This document shows, one piece after another, positions 1 to 12,494 of a stretch of DNA of 64,000 nt; the first letter of the stretch is position 1, and each line of letters opens with the position of its first letter. The notes below the pieces were generated by a model. That model was given only the letters and a program-made list of their open reading frames with translations, made no database searches and had not been told where the DNA came from. The translations under genes were made by a program, and so were the position numbers. The DNA is taken from positions 42,865,270 through 42,929,269 of the forward strand of contig CM040422.1 in the NCBI GenBank assembly GCA_022702705.1. Reading direction: 5' to 3'. This DNA comes from Papilionanthe hookeriana x Papilionanthe teres. Taxonomy: Eukaryota; Streptophyta; Magnoliopsida; Asparagales; Orchidaceae.

Positions 1-3000
1 ACCATAGAGATGGCCTCTGACCTTGGAAAATTCAGGAAATGTTCCCAAGATTAGAGGCTACAAAATCCTTATGGTCTCATGCCATGGTTAATTGTCTATG
101 CAAATGGAGAATTAAAATATTGAAATGAGTAAATAATTAATTAAAAATAAAATACTCAACAAAATGAATTGATTTCTTTTCCACATTGTTCTCCTCTGTT
201 CACAGAGCAAGAGGGTATTTTTAGTTTATTTTTCTGATTTTTCTATGCAAAGTTATGGATTTTTCAAATTCTGGTTATTTAAATAAATAGAAAATAACAT
301 ATTTATCAACTTATCCACGCAGCGCCACGTCAACCTCGGCAGCTCCGAAAGGCCACGCGTCGTGCTCCCATTCGATGCCGCCATCTGACTCGGATGCCAC
401 GCAGACCGCGGTCTCGCTCCATCCTTCGATCCGGCGCAATTTGGACGGTCCATTCGATACACGCGTGAATGCATGGCATCCGTTCATCATCCCCGAGTGC
501 CCTAACCCGAGAACCGTCCACACTAAAACCTTAAGATCTCGAGCTATAATTAACGAAATCGCATGCGGTTTTCTCGTACATGTTCGTCCAGCCTAGAGCT
601 ACACATCTATAGGGCTAACATACATCAAGATTGACTCAAATTAAATGATGAATCGCTGGAAGCTCGGGCTAAAGAGAAATCCACATACCTTGGTTCAGGA
701 GGTGAAGCCTCGACTGAATGTGCTCATGTTCGTTGGAGTTGGATGAGCCTAGGGATGAAGCTTCTGGCCCTGGCGAATTTTCTAGGTGCAACTTCCACCA
801 AGCCCGATTTCAAAGCTTGGCCGATAGAGAGAATGGCTGGCCTGGTGAGGGGGCTTCCACTGGGGCACTCCTTCTCTTGGTCATGTGTAGGTGTGGGTGA
901 GTTTAAATTGATTTTGGTGAAGGTTTGAGAGTTGTCCTAGTTTTGGGGCTAAGTTTGGACTCCGAAATTGAGCTCAGCTAGGGGAAATTAGGGCTGGATT
1001 TCAGTGAGGATCAAATGCACTATGTATGGAGAATGGTCTGGAGTAATTTTGGCAGAGTTTTGTTAAGTTTTTGTTCAACACCTCCTTTGGCCGAGAGGTG
1101 GTGGTGTTTAAATAGAGGTGGCTGGAGGGCCTCCCAGGGGGAGTTGAAGGCTGGGATGAGCTGCCTTGGTCAAGAGAAGAACAGCCATGGTGACCATTAG
1201 GCATGGGACAGCTCAGTAAGGAAGAATTCAAAATTTTGGCTCACATGGAGCTCTCGGCCATGGAGTTTTCCAGCGACTGTGGTGGCTGGCCGGCCAGGAT
1301 CAGGTCAGTATCTTGACCAGTGAGGTCAGGGCTGGGGTTTAGTGAAATCAATTAGGGTTGGCCATGTGTAAAGTGGCTTGATTTAAATGGCATGGGGGAA
1401 GGGTTATTTTAGGCTTGGTTTGGTCAACCCATGGAAATGGGCTTGGTGTACCCACCAAGGTCTGATTTTGGGCTGAAAGGAATCATTTGGGTCAGCCAAG
1501 AGAAGGTGGTGTGGTCTCTATCCATGGTGAGGTGGCTAAGCTTGGTTTAGAGTGTATCATAAATGGGGTTAAAAATACTTAATGAAGGCTTAAGAAAGAG
1601 CCCCCTCTTCTTGCCATTAATGGCTTGGTGAGGTGGAAAGTGGCTTCCATGGCTTGCATATGGCTTATGCATGGCTTCATGGCTCACATTTGGCTTGGAA
1701 AAAGTTGGCTTAGTTTCATAAAAAGAGATTTTAAAGGTTTTGGATAATTTGATGGAAGTTGTCATGTGGTTTGATTTAGAACAATTTGATATTTGATTAG
1801 GACTTTAGGGATGGTTTTAATTGAATGCATGATGAAGAAGTGTGTCACATGGGCTTTGGAATGAATTATGGGCTTTTTTAGATTTAGTGAAGATGGCCTT
1901 TTAAAATGCCTTAAGGGAAGTGGGCTTTTAGTTTTTAAAACAAATTGGTGGATGGAAATTTTATAAAAGATTTGGCCCAATGAGTATTGAATTTGATTTA
2001 GGAATGTTTCATGAATGGTTTGGAACCAATTTGGGGCAATTTAAAGTTGAATTGGGTTTAATTTGGGTTTTTTTGTAATGGGGCCAAAGTGGGTCAAATT
2101 GGGCTAACTTGGGTTAAGGTTGGGATAATGTTGGGTTTGATGTAAAATTAATGTTGCAAAAGGTTTATGGGAGTGTTACGAAGAGTTTTCAATTTTTGTT
2201 GGGCTTTGATTTTAGGATTTGGGCTTATTTGGATTCAAGATTGGTTTAGGCCAAATTGAGGATTTTTTATTTGGGTTAGGTTTGTGCGAAGTTTGGGTTC
2301 AAATTTTGGGCAAATCAAGTTAGTGTTTTGTTTGTGGGGATATTAGGAAGGTTTTGGAAAATATTTGGGGCTAATTGGAGTTGAATTGGGTTGGTTTGGG
2401 CTAACTTTAGGTTATGGGTCAAAATTGGGCCTTAGGCCTCAAATTGAAATTGGATCCAAATGTTCATCAAATTGGGCTTGTATTTGATCTAAATTGATAT
2501 TAGGGATATGGAATTGAAGTTTAGAATTGAATTGGATCAACATTGAGATTAATTGGAGTGGTTTGGTTCTACATTGGGTTCACTTTGGATTAAAAATGGG
2601 TCAAATTGAGAGTTTAGGTAAAAGTGGGTTAAATTGGCAAAATTAGCATAAGGTGTAGTTGAAAAAAATGAAATGAGGAATGTTTGGGATTTTTTGGAAT
2701 TTTTTGGGAATTTTTGGATTTTTGGGCTGAAAGGGTATTTTGGGTATTTTTGAAAATTGGAGGATATTTTTGGAAATTTTGGTGTATTTGGCTATGGATG
2801 ATCAATTTGAGTGGTGGGAAATTTCTGCGATTGATGTTTATGAATTTTGGGAAATTTAGGCAATTTCGCAAATTTTGGGTTATTTCAAGGGCATTTGGTA
2901 GGTTTGGCGGGTTTAAGGCCTCGGGGGTCAAAAATTGAAATTTTGGAAAAATGAAGATTGATCAAATGTAAGTGAAATGGGATCGTTTTGGTTGAGCCAT

Positions 3001-3474
3001 GAAGCCATATTAAGCTCACAGGAGCCGTGAGATGACTCATTTTAGGCACTCAATATGTTGTTCCTAACCCTCTTAGCCAGTGGCTTAGGGGTTGAGGACC
3101 ATCCATATGGATTACCTACATGAGTCAAGAAGTCAAATTGGGTGTAGGTGTGGTTTTAGGACTTGGAATGTGTGTGTGGGAGTGTAGTGTGTGTGCAAGT
3201 CAACCCTCACCAGACCAGGCCACTAAGGGTAGTCCTAAGGCCAAAGAGTCCTATAGGAAACTTATCCTTTAAACCTCCACATTTGATCTTAACCCTCCAA
3301 GTGGCTTAGAGGTTTACAATCAGGCATGTGGGCTTTAAAGGGAGTTAAGAGGTGTTTGAATTTCTAAATGGTGGGTTCCATCTCTAATCCTCTAGGATAG
3401 TCAAAGGGAAAACCTAAGGCTAGATCCTAAGTACTAGGGAGAGAGAGAAGACCTCATAAAAAATGAGGTCAACA
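1..3474 (-). mobile_element. E0: right-hand LTR (partial) of a Tat/Ogre-like element
   Basis: This stretch aligns along its whole length with the right-hand 3.4 kb of the LTRs at 15282-23024, 34608-42208 and 55655-63248, sharing the GC-rich block near 310-560, the TGGGCTAA-rich block near 2040-2650 and the same right terminus GAGGTCAACA. The terminus reads TGTTGACC on the minus strand, the expected 5' TG end of an LTR in that orientation. The rest of the LTR and the body of E0 lie left of the window. The right flank (TCTTG at 3475-3479) is inside the ORF3 of E1, so E0 is inserted there; a matching TCTTG is predicted at the unseen left end. No coding region is visible; the short open frames are not conserved among the LTR copies. 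Confidence 0.85.
3450..3470. repeat. LTR-terminal inverted repeat (hairpin), E0
   Basis: Perfect 8-bp inverted repeat GACCTCAT / ATGAGGTC with a 5-nt A loop, four bases inside the LTR end. The same structure occurs at 42184-42204 and 63224-63244. In E2 (22999-23020) the left arm has decayed. Confidence 0.75.
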
Positions 3475-3649
3475 TCTTGCCATGAAACTCTCCTGGGTCC
3501 ACAGTAGTCCAAGTGGCCTCTTCATACTCCAGTTCTGCCTGTGCAAAGTCCAGGTCGAACTTGATCACAGTACAGGGCTTCACATCATCTTCATTTAGTG
3601 CAAGACTCACACTATCTATAAAGGTAAGGACCAGCCCGTCGTTCGACAT
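3475..3649 (-). pseudogene. E1 ORF3 N-terminal fragment, cut by E0
   Basis: It starts at 3649 (MSNDGLVLTF) and has 58 native codons before E0 interrupts it. It is homologous to the ORF3 starts of E2 (26704) and E3 (46502), sharing the M-S-N, L-V-L, V-S-L-A-L and acidic-residue pattern. In E2 and E3 this domain precedes an AlkB dioxygenase; in E1 any AlkB part would lie beyond E0, outside the window. The start is preceded by CAG-GAAG with a pyrimidine tract, a splice-acceptor pattern shared with the other two copies. Its own function is unknown; the N-terminus resembles the N-terminal extension of gag. Confidence 0.7.
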
Positions 3650-3653
3650 CTTC

Positions 3654-3680
3654 CTGCAAGAACAAGGAAGAAATCTGGGG
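3654..3680 (-). promoter_or_regulatory. Candidate 3' splice site upstream of E1 ORF3
   Basis: On the minus strand a pyrimidine tract (TTTCTTCCTTGTTCTTGCAG) is followed after CAG by GAAG and the ATG at 3649. The arrangement is conserved in E2 and E3 despite sequence divergence. The donor was not identified. Confidence 0.5.
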
Positions 3681-4008
3681 CCTAACCTAAAGGAACAAGA
3701 GCAATAAGGATTTATTTATCGATAAGTTTTCTTTTCTTTATCTTTTTTTTACATATATACATTTATCTTATTTTGAGATTTTATAAGAAAGAAAAAGATT
3801 ATTTTAGAATTTAGGACTGCAAAAAGTTTTGATTTTATTATTTAAGAAAATTTCTTTTGCATTTTGACTCTTTTGATTTTTTTTATTTTATTTTTTTATA
3901 TTCCCTTTTTTTATTTTAGTTTCAGACCCAGTTACACATAGTTATTATGTCGGTGCTTCTACAAGTGAAACTTTATTTCTAAGTTCGCTCTCTGAAACAT
4001 CATGTCGT
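3681..4008. other. Spacer between E1 integrase and ORF3
   Basis: AT-rich, mostly T-rich on the plus strand, with no coding potential. E2 (26735-27027) and E3 (46534-46744) have an equivalent spacer at the same place. Confidence 0.6.
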
Positions 4009-5060
4009 GTGATACTTCTTCAAGTAATGTCCGCTAATAGGAAGCATAAGTTGTTCTCCATGGAAATTCATAAATTATTAGGATCCTCTGGAGTAGAGTT
4101 TCTCGACCATAAAAAGTCCCTCCCAAGTTGGTTCAAATTTACCTCCTATTTTGCGGTGTGTATCAATAGGCCTTCTGAGAACGAGAGTCGATTCACCGAC
4201 TCTAAAAGTTCTTGGGCGGGCCAGTTTGCCTTGGTTCTGAATCATCTTTGCTTAATATAATTCTAAGTTCTACTGTGTTGTAAGTAGTTTTCCTTCCAAG
4301 TTTTCCAATTCCTCTAGTCGTAATCTGGCATTCTCTTTAGTAGTGATCTTGTTGGAGATGGCAATTCGGTGTGACGAAAGTTGAACTTCCAATGCAAGAC
4401 GGCTTCGGACGCATACACTAAAGCTTAAGGTGTAGATTGAGTATACGTCCTGAAAGTTGTTCTGTAGGACCATAAGGCTTCTAATAACTGCTCGTTCCAG
4501 TTCTTTTTGTTATCATCCAGAGTTTTCTTAAAGATTTGGATGAGAGTTTTATTAAAAGCATCAGCCAAGCTGTTTGCTCTTGGGTAGTAAATTGTTGAGT
4601 AATGACATTCTATCTCGTAGCTTCTAAAAAAATTGTTGATTTTTGTACTCTTTAATGCATACTCGTTGTCTGAAATGATTATATGTGGTACCCTGAAATG
4701 ATAGACAACTTGATTCTTGAAAAATTGTAGTATGTGGTGCGCTTTCACCTCTCTGAGCGGTACTGCTTCTGCCCATTTCAAAATGTAGTATGTTGCTGCG
4801 AGGATGAAGCAATGCCCTTTAGAATATGGTGGTTCATTGTGACCCACTATATCTGTGCCCCAACATTCAAATGGCCACGATGCAATTGTCGGATATAGCA
4901 CATTTGGAGGTTAATGTAGAACCACTCCATGCACCTGACACTGGTACAACTATTTCTTTGTTTTCCAGTCTGTGTGATTTTTATATGTCAATTTGTGATA
5001 GGAATCATCATCCCTGAATTGTCATTTCAATGGACTCTTCCTGTAGGCATGCAAATTCAT
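4009..5060 (-). pseudogene. E1 integrase (broken)
   Basis: The catalytic core lies at 4425-4901, with WGTDIVG (first Asp) and ISDN (second Asp) visible. The position of the catalytic Glu reads ANSLADAFNK where E2 has ANGLAEAFNK, so Glu has become Asp. The C-terminal part (4009-4330) keeps a KIGGKFEPTWEG motif but has two stops. Compared with E2, about 330 bp that encode most of the N-terminal HHCC zinc finger are missing near 4954-4970; only the distal C-x2-C-like end survives. It would have inserted the element's cDNA into the genome; this copy cannot be active. Confidence 0.8.
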
Positions 5061-5067
5061 TTGCAAG

Positions 5068-6030
5068 TCAGGCCAAAGCATCTGCAAGGGCATTCTTTCT
5101 TCTGGGAATCTTATATATTGTCACGTTAGGAATCTGCTCCAATAATTTCATTGTATATTGAAAGTATTGCTTGAGTCTGGGTTTCAAAATCTTGTACTGC
5201 CCGACGACCTGTTGTATGATCAATTGCGAGTCACCGTAGATATTAATGTCAGTTACACCCATATGAATTGTATGCTCTAATCCAGTTATAAGGGCTTCGT
5301 ACTCTGCTTTGTTATTCATACACAGCTCTATTAAATGGTAGGAGTGCCTTAACATTCCTCACTATGGTGTTATAAAGATTAGTCTAATTCTAGCATTACC
5401 GATCACTATCATTTGAAATTCTTTGTCTCTTTGTGCTAATGACACTTCATTGAAGTACAATTCCCAATGTTGATGATCGAGGTCTTCTAAGCTCATTATC
5501 AGTTTATCTATCAAATCGTCATTGAGAAGTGATTCTGCAGGTAAGGGTGTGTTGCGAGAAAGCTGCTAAAACTTGTCCTTTTACATTATGAAGGGGAACA
5601 AAAGTTATATCGAATTGCATTATATCATCGACCACCTGGCTAACCTACCGAAAGAAGTTGGACGGGTCATCAAGTATTGCAATGGGTTAAACTTTGAAAA
5701 AAGGTTGACCTTATAAGAAAGCATGTAGTGCCTGAGCTTTTGACCGGCGAAGATCAAGGCTGAATAATGATTTTAAATGGGAGGATATTTCACTTCCATC
5801 AAAATTAGACAACAACTTAAGTAGTAAAGAGCATTTTCTTTACCCTCATCATTAACCTGGGCTAGCAGGGCTCTGAGGGAATAGTTTAAAGCCGTAGTGT
5901 AAAGTATCGGCGGTCTACCTGAGATTGGGGCTATTAAGACAAGAGGTGCTATTAAATACTGTTTGATGTTTTTGAAGGCATGTTGACATTTATCATCCCA
6001 AGTATAATTGGCATCATTCTTAACCAAGGC
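5068..6030 (-). pseudogene. E1 tandem RNase H domains (broken)
   Basis: Two RNase H domains lie between RT and integrase. The RT-proximal one is at 5773-6027 (a LRALLAQVNDEGKENALYYL segment, as in Ty3/gypsy RT-RNase H). The second, 5068-5500, has NNKAEYEALITGL and GDSQLIIQQV motifs, typical of the additional archaeal-type RNase H of plant Tat elements. They degrade the RNA strand of the RNA-DNA hybrid during reverse transcription. Frameshifts and stops separate the pieces (5356-5772). Confidence 0.75.
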
Positions 6031-6059
6031 AGAAAAGGGCTAACACCTTCCTGACAAAT

Positions 6060-6845
6060 TAGAAATAAAGCTTCAAAGATATGTCAATTTCACTTGAAAT
6101 GATTGCGGTTGCCTTAAGGTATTAGGGGGTGGCATTTCTAAGATAACTTTAATCTTTTCTGGATCAATTTCAATGCTGCGATGTTGGACAAAAAATCCTA
6201 AGAATTTCCTAGAGGTGATGCCAAAGGCGCCTTTCAAGGGATTCATCTTAAGGTTGAATTATTGTAATCGTTTGAAAACAATTCTCAAATCATAGAAGTG
6301 ATCTTTTTTCAATTTACTTTTTATGACTACATCGTCTACGTAACATCTTACTTGGTTGTGTATGAGGTCATCAAAGATCTTCTCATTGCTCATTGATATG
6401 TTGTTCTGGCGTTCTTCAATCCGAAAGACATCACTGTGTAGTAGTATACTCTAATTGGCTTTCTGAAGGTGTTGAGCTTTTCATCCTCTAGTGTCATCTT
6501 TATCTAATTGTAGCCCGATCAGCCATCCATGAATGAGAAGACTTCATGCGTCAATGCAATGTCGATCATTAACTCTGGAATAGGTAGTGGAAATTCGTCT
6601 TTCATGCATGCTTTGTTCAAATCTCTAAAATCCACGCAAATTTGAATTTGTCTGTTCTTCTTCCTTACTGGTGATACATTGGATAACCAAGTCGGGTATT
6701 GTTCTTCACGGACAAATTTAGCGTCTATTAGCTTTTTAACTTTAGTTATATCTTGTTTTTTGATCTCTAGATGCATTCTTCTTAGAGCTTGTTTGACTTG
6801 AATGGCGGGGTGATCGACCCCCAGCTTGTGAACTGCCACTTACGG
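6060..6845 (-). pseudogene. E1 reverse transcriptase (broken)
   Basis: Fingers and palm are recognisable at 6519-6839 (VCVDFRDLNKAC-type motif, then FSFMDG with the first catalytic Asp). A stop follows FSFMDG; further left CYVDDVVIKSK, the second catalytic motif, is still readable near 6320-6350. Several stops lie between and in the thumb. Many differences from E2/E3 are of the kind C-to-T or G-to-A, consistent with decay of a methylated element. Confidence 0.85.
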
Positions 6846-7640
6846 AGCTAGTCTTAGTATTTCATCGTCACTGCAGGTGAATCAATCTTTGAATTCCATT
6901 AATAATTTAATCTCTTCTTCAAATTTTGGCGGAGCATCTTTGACTAGCAGATCTTCAAGGTCATCTTAGGCTTCCAAACAATCTTCTTCGGGATCACCAG
7001 TAACGACCAGGCAAAATTTTGTATCATCCAACGATCAAACCGTGTTGAATCCAAGACCTTATTTTGAGCTGAATGGTCGACTAGTATTACTCCATAATTT
7101 CTCAAAGAGGTTTGATCAGTCTTTTGACCACTACTTAGGCACAACACCATGTTAAATTAATTTTTGAACACAAGTAGAATACCACTCAAAAGGCAGTTCC
7201 ATTAATTCATATAAAGCATTAACTTCTATTTTTACATCATTTTCAGAATTAGAAGAAGAAACACCATGGTAAAACTTAATTGGCTTACCACTGCCACCAT
7301 GCACTTCTTTGACCATTAAACCCTCGACCTTACTAGGGTAGATCAACGTTAGGGCCATAGTTTGCACATAGTGGTTTATCTTGTTGTACATTGATTTGCA
7401 TTTTTCATTCTTTTAATCTTCTAGGGAGATCTTGAACTGGTGCTTCTTCTAATTTATTATAATTGCTTCCTTCTTGGTTTCATTTTCTTCTTCAAAACTG
7501 TCTTCCCAATCAACATTGATAACTGGATTCATTTGTCTAACAATTCCACTATTTTTCCCTCGATCTCTTTCCCAACCTTAACCTTGGGTGTCAGTTCTGG
7601 AGAAACCTTCACCATCTCATTGAAAGGAAGTGGTGAGTAA
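6846..7640 (-). pseudogene. E1 protease-RT linker region
   Basis: A segment at 7152-7391 starts MYNKINHYVQTMALTL and contains VKEVHGGSGKPIKFYHG, homologous to E2 30596-30853 and E3 50279-50644. It belongs to the polyprotein between protease and RT. I do not recognise a known domain. Stops break it into short pieces, including one at 6944-7150. Confidence 0.55.
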
Positions 7641-7717
7641 TTGTCGAACTAGAATTGGAGGATCTTTGTTGTCTTATGTTTCCTTTGTTATGTTTGGCAC
7701 GACACTTCTAGATAAAA

Positions 7718-8474
7718 CTATTTTCTCCGGAGGTGCGTAGTAAGCAGCGTCTTCGTGGACTCCCACTTTCTGTACAAAAAGTGTAAGTCACCTTTGATGC
7801 ATTTTTCTTGACCTCCTTCATAGTACTTTATACACTGGTGTAAAGACGATGGTACCATCCAGTTTTCATGGATCCAAGGCCAACCCAGTAGGGAGTTGAA
7901 TGATATTTCAGAATGAATTATGTGGAATTTTGCGGTTATTCTTGCCAAAAAACTGATCCTCATTGGTAGTGCTATTGATCTTAAAGGTTTTTTCTCCTGT
8001 CTCATTGAAACCCTTTAGTAACATTATATCTTCTTTGAGATCATGGGCGTTAATTTCCAAATATGCTAAAGTCCAAAAATTCATCACATCGATTGATGCT
8101 CCCGGATCAATTAACACTGTGGAGAGCAATAAATTTTTGATAGTAACTGAGATGTAAAAAGGTTGATTGTGATCTACTGTCCCAAGTAGTGCGTCATTGT
8201 CCGTGAAACTAACACCCAACTGTCCTTTTAACGAGCAAACCTTGTTTAAGAAATTATAGGCCATTTGAGCTAAGTAAATCTCTGGATCAAGTAAGGCCTT
8301 GATCAGAGTTTTTCTCATCTCCTTTGATAGGATTAGAGTGTCATAGATGCTCAATCTGGCTGGTAGCTTTTGAAGATGGGCTAGCATGTTATAATCCACT
8401 TTATTGCTTGGTTCTTCAATCTCTTCCCGAGTGGGTAATTCTTCAGCTAGGGTTGAATCTTCCTGAATAACCAC
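7718..8474 (-). pseudogene. E1 aspartic protease region (broken)
   Basis: The minus-strand frame at 7908-8474 contains VLIDPGASIDVMN, which matches the active-site strand of retropepsins with DPG in place of the usual D-[ST]-G; E2 and E3 have the same DPGAS motif, so this is a family trait. A further frame at 7718-8005 continues with FHIIHSEISFNSLLGWPWIH, the conserved second half (LGRPW-type). It would cleave the gag-pol polyprotein. The two frames are offset, showing a frameshift near 7950. Confidence 0.75.
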
Positions 8475-8484
8475 TTACTTTCCT

Positions 8485-11400
8485 TTATCTTTCGGACCTA
8501 TTCTCGGGGGTAGAAATTTTTCGCATCTTAAATAGATTTTTGTTATCTTTTTCAATCTGGTATTGAATTTTTTGGTGTCTCTTCCTGAATTGGAATGACT
8601 GGCTCTTCTGGTGTTGCTTCGAAATCTGAGAATTTGAGTTCGATTGTGATAGGGGATCCTCGGAATTCACAGACGAGTTCGTCACTTCCCGAACTATCAT
8701 AACTACTTTCTTCAACATCCTCCTTATCACTGCTACTGAGGTTTTGTATGTTTTGAAAATTGTTATTAGCATCGAAATCTAGATTCAGATTAGTTCAATT
8801 TTCGTTAGTTACATAATCATTAGAAACAGTCAAAACATACCCACATCGTAACTCTTATCATTATAAGACCCTGCGGGGGCAAACAGATAATCATACAGAG
8901 TCAAAGGTCCTAGGGATTTCTCTCCTAAACAACCATCCTAGGGAATGCATCCCCTACTCTACTCTTTGGTGCCTCGATCTCCTCCTCTTCTACGGTCTTC
9001 TTCTCATTCTCCTCCTGGGGTGTCCCTTTATTTCAATCAATAGTACCGACCTAGCATGTCTTAAACTCTGAATTGAAGAGCATTTTGTAGAAATTTCAAT
9101 GTGATTCAATAAATTCTTTAAAGATTTTACCCATATCATATTCCATCGACCCTTGACTATGTACGGGTCTATCGGAACAATAGGATCAACCGAAATGACA
9201 TTGATAGAACTGCTTTGAGGCTCTCTCATGTACTCTTTTAGGATCGTTATGTTCCCTTTCTTGAGGTTGTTCTCTAGCCAATTCTTGAAAGTGAAGCGAT
9301 CTTCAATCTTGTGTCCAAGCATTCTATGGTAAGGGCAGTACAATGGATGATCTTTCTTATCTACTTCTACTTGCTTTCTGGGTTCTGGAAACTGAAATTC
9401 ATCCTTCTTGATTAAGCTACGAAACATATTTCCCACTGCTTCGTCTTTAAAGGGGTCTACTTTGTTTTTTATCTCCGTCAGGTTGCGTCTCTGCTGAGGC
9501 GATTGTTGATTATACTGCTGAGAAGGTTGTTGATTATACTGCTGAGGAGGTTAGTAACTCTATTGAGGTCACTGATAACTTTGATGAGGTCGTTCAATTT
9601 GTATTTGCATCAGTTTCTTGCCTTTTTCTACTACTGCAATGGTTCTGGATTTCTTCTTGAAGGCTTTTACCAGCTTTGGCTTATCAGACTTTTCCAAAAA
9701 ACCGGCTTGTTTTGCCTCTTCTTGTAGACTCCCGACCTTGCTAAGCAGTTTCTCGAATGTTTTGATTGTAAAACCTTTAAAGAGAAACGTTATTGGGCGG
9801 TGAATACTCTTTAGAAAAATCCCAATTGCATGTTGCTCTTAGAGCTACGGTTCACACTTCATACTTAAATTTCTCCATCGCATAATGTATTTCACCAAAA
9901 GTTTCATGTGGCTTCTGTTTCTCTACCACAATATCAACGACCGTGATGTGGTGCTGAGCTCTAGCAATCCGTTTGATGAATAGGTTTTCTAATTTTGTGA
10001 AAGTCTTAACTGAACCGTTGGGCAACTCCACGTATCAGTTGAAGGCAACTTCTTAAATGCTGCTAACAGACTGACAGAACAACAAAGCAACGGTACCCTC
10101 CACGTTACAGCAACTCGCATGGAACTATGCAACATGCTGTCTGGGATTTCCCATTCCGTCAAAAATCTTGAACAGAGGTGGTACGAAGCATTTAGGGTAT
10201 TGCATGGCATCAAATTCTTCGAGGTACGGTGTACCTTTCAGAATTAATGCCCGCTTTTAGATATGGTTAAGGTTTCTTACCTGCTATTCTACCATATTCT
10301 TAATGTCCTTTTCGGGTATTAGACCTTAAATGGAATCTTTCTTTGGTCGTTCATCCCCATTGATAGAGGTGATCTCCTTTTCTTCATCTACAATCTAAAT
10401 AACTTCTGGAGGTACTTCCTTAGGAGCTTGAGGTTGACATTGGAGCGTAGCTATGGCGACTCTAATTTCTCCCATCCTCTTTTCCATTCAATCTATCATT
10501 TTGTCCCTCTCCTGAAGGAGCATTTTCATTATTGTCGAATCATCTCCTTCTGCAGGTTCTGTGGTCTCTCGCTGAGATGAAGATGCTGGAGTTTCAACCA
10601 TGTTAACTTCAGCAAAATCCTCCTCCATATATTCTGATAATCTTCCTCATTTTCTATCTCATCCTTCCTTTCTATGGACAATTGTTGGATGTCAGTTCGT
10701 AACCTTTCCAAAATGGCTTTAAGTGACTTTCCTCTGATGGTCTTGAAGTTAACAGATGACGTTTGATGAGTTTCATCTTCAGGGGTTGCCTTTGAGATGG
10801 CAGCACTCCCTTTGGATCGGGGCTCCTCATTGGAATTTCTCATTCCAGACTGCTCTGCCGATATCGGTTCTGTAATTTTAGGTTGCCACACCATTCTTCT
10901 TGATATTGGAAGCCTAGGACTGGATGGTCTGTCAGAAGGAGATTGGAAGGTGGTGTGTTCCCTAATAAGTGGTGCAAATACTACGGTGGATAATCTCTTG
11001 TTATTACCATTCAGTTTCCTTTTTCTTGGTAGAAGTTTCTCTTGAGCAGTAGGGGAAGGCACTCTTGGTCCGAGACGAGACTTGACTGATACTCTCCCCA
11101 TTCTTCTTAAAATCTCAGACACAGGGCAATTTTCTTTCTTTGCCAGTTTCTAAATTATTATTCTTAATCAGGCTAATGATGTATTATTTGTCTTTCTTTC
11201 TCTGTAATCATCATAGTAAGAGGGTCGGGGTAGTGCAATAGCGATCTTCCAAGCATCTTCTTCATCGGAGGTGGCTGAGAGCGGGTGAAACCTACTCCCT
11301 CCCAGTAGCGGTGAGATTTCTGGCAGTTCTTCTTCCTCAGAAATTTCTGTAGGAATGGTAACTTCGGTGGCTTTGATCTTCTTGATCCTAGTGATTCTCC

Positions 11401-11902
11401 AACTCTTGTTCCATCTTTGTGCTCTAGTTAGGGGTACGAACCTTAAATTGGACCCTATCTCGAATGCAGAAGGTATCACAGCAAAATTTGAACCCTCCGC
11501 GGTATTAGGCTCATCACTTATCAAAACTTCCTTCCGCTTCAGTTTGGCGGGAATGGGGGTAGGTGTAGTGACGATTAGACTGGAAGGGGAAATGACAATA
11601 GTCCTTGGGGTAACCTTGTTAGCTTGGATAGCTGATCTCTTACGGGCAAAGTTACTTTCCCTTGTCAAGACCCTCTTCACGGGAGGGAACTCTTGTGGAG
11701 ACTTCAAGTTGAATTCAACTACATGCTTGACAAATTCTGGTACCCTGGTCTTCAGCACGACGATGGAGGAGTCTCCAAACTTGATGTTCGTTTTGTCAAA
11801 TCCTTGTCCAAAGTGAATGACTGCTTCATCGGGTAGTTCGCTCTTGTTGAGTGGTAAATCCATTCCAACGGTAAAGGAAAAGATCAACCTTGGTGCGGAC
11901 AT
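8485..11902 (-). pseudogene. E1 gag with N-terminal extension (broken)
   Basis: It starts at 11902 (MSAPRLIFSF) and an open frame of 244 codons runs to 11168. The first ~110 residues are an unrecognised domain that resembles the start of ORF3; a TRAQRWNKSW basic motif and an acidic stretch follow. The frame at 10529-11122 (SEILRRMGRV, then a predicted helical segment with LRTDIQQLSIERK) is the next part. The capsid-like region at 9600-10260 is very broken. At 8990-9436 the zinc-knuckle-like motif CPYHRMLGHKIEDR has lost its last Cys (IEDC in E2/E3). Gag forms the particle and packages the RNA. CAG directly precedes AAAATG at the start. Confidence 0.75.
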
Positions 11903-12273
11903 TTTCTGCAGGGAGGATTTAGAGCGTTAATGTCATCCTATGCTTCCCTTTTTGTTGCAACAATTTTAGGACAAAAAAATAATTTTTAAAACATTGTTAG
12001 AGCATGTTTTTTATTTATTTCTTTTAGGTTTCGTTTGGTAAAGTTTTCAATTTTTCATTGGGTTTTACTTGTTTTGTAAAGTTTTTCGATTAGGTTTCAC
12101 TTCGTTTGTAGTTTGATTAGTAGCAGAATTTTGAGAGTTGAAAGTTGTTAGCAACAAATTAGTCACAGAAGAGAAAGGTCAAAGACCCTGTCCAGAATAA
12201 AAAAGGAAGGGTGAACCTTGTAACGATCTCAATCCGACATGCCACTCTTAAACTAACACTTATTGGGGGTTCT

Positions 12274-12290
12274 ACCTCACTTCGAGAGGT
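12274..12290 (-). repeat. Leader hairpin 1, E1
   Basis: Inverted repeat ACCTC / GAGGT with a 7-nt loop. The E3 counterpart (55416-55431) keeps the same stem with a different 6-nt loop. Confidence 0.45.
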
Positions 12291-12311
12291 GACAAGGATT
12301 CCGGAACCTCT

Positions 12312-12333
12312 CTACTTAAGGGTGTTTAAGTAG
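12312..12333 (-). repeat. Leader hairpin 2, E1 (covarying stem)
   Basis: CTACTTAA / TTAAGTAG, an 8-bp perfect stem with loop GGGTGT. E3 has TGTTTAG / CTAAACA with the same loop at 55453-55472, so paired positions changed together. Confidence 0.6.
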
Positions 12334-12494
12334 TGGCTGCAAAATCAAAAAGGGATTTGATTATACCCACTCAAGTAGAAATGAGTGAGGCATGCTAACA
12401 AAAGAATGGTTGTTTAGTCCAAAAGGGACATAGATGTAATACCGTTTTATCAAAGCAAACCATCTGATCTAAAATGGAGAGAAGAACAGAACTG

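Noticed and set aside
2684..2938. Short ORFs on both strands in the T/G-rich LTR parts (e.g. 2629-2931, 41337-41528, 62381-62572)
   Set aside because: Low-complexity sequence; the frames are not conserved among the four LTR copies and have no domain.
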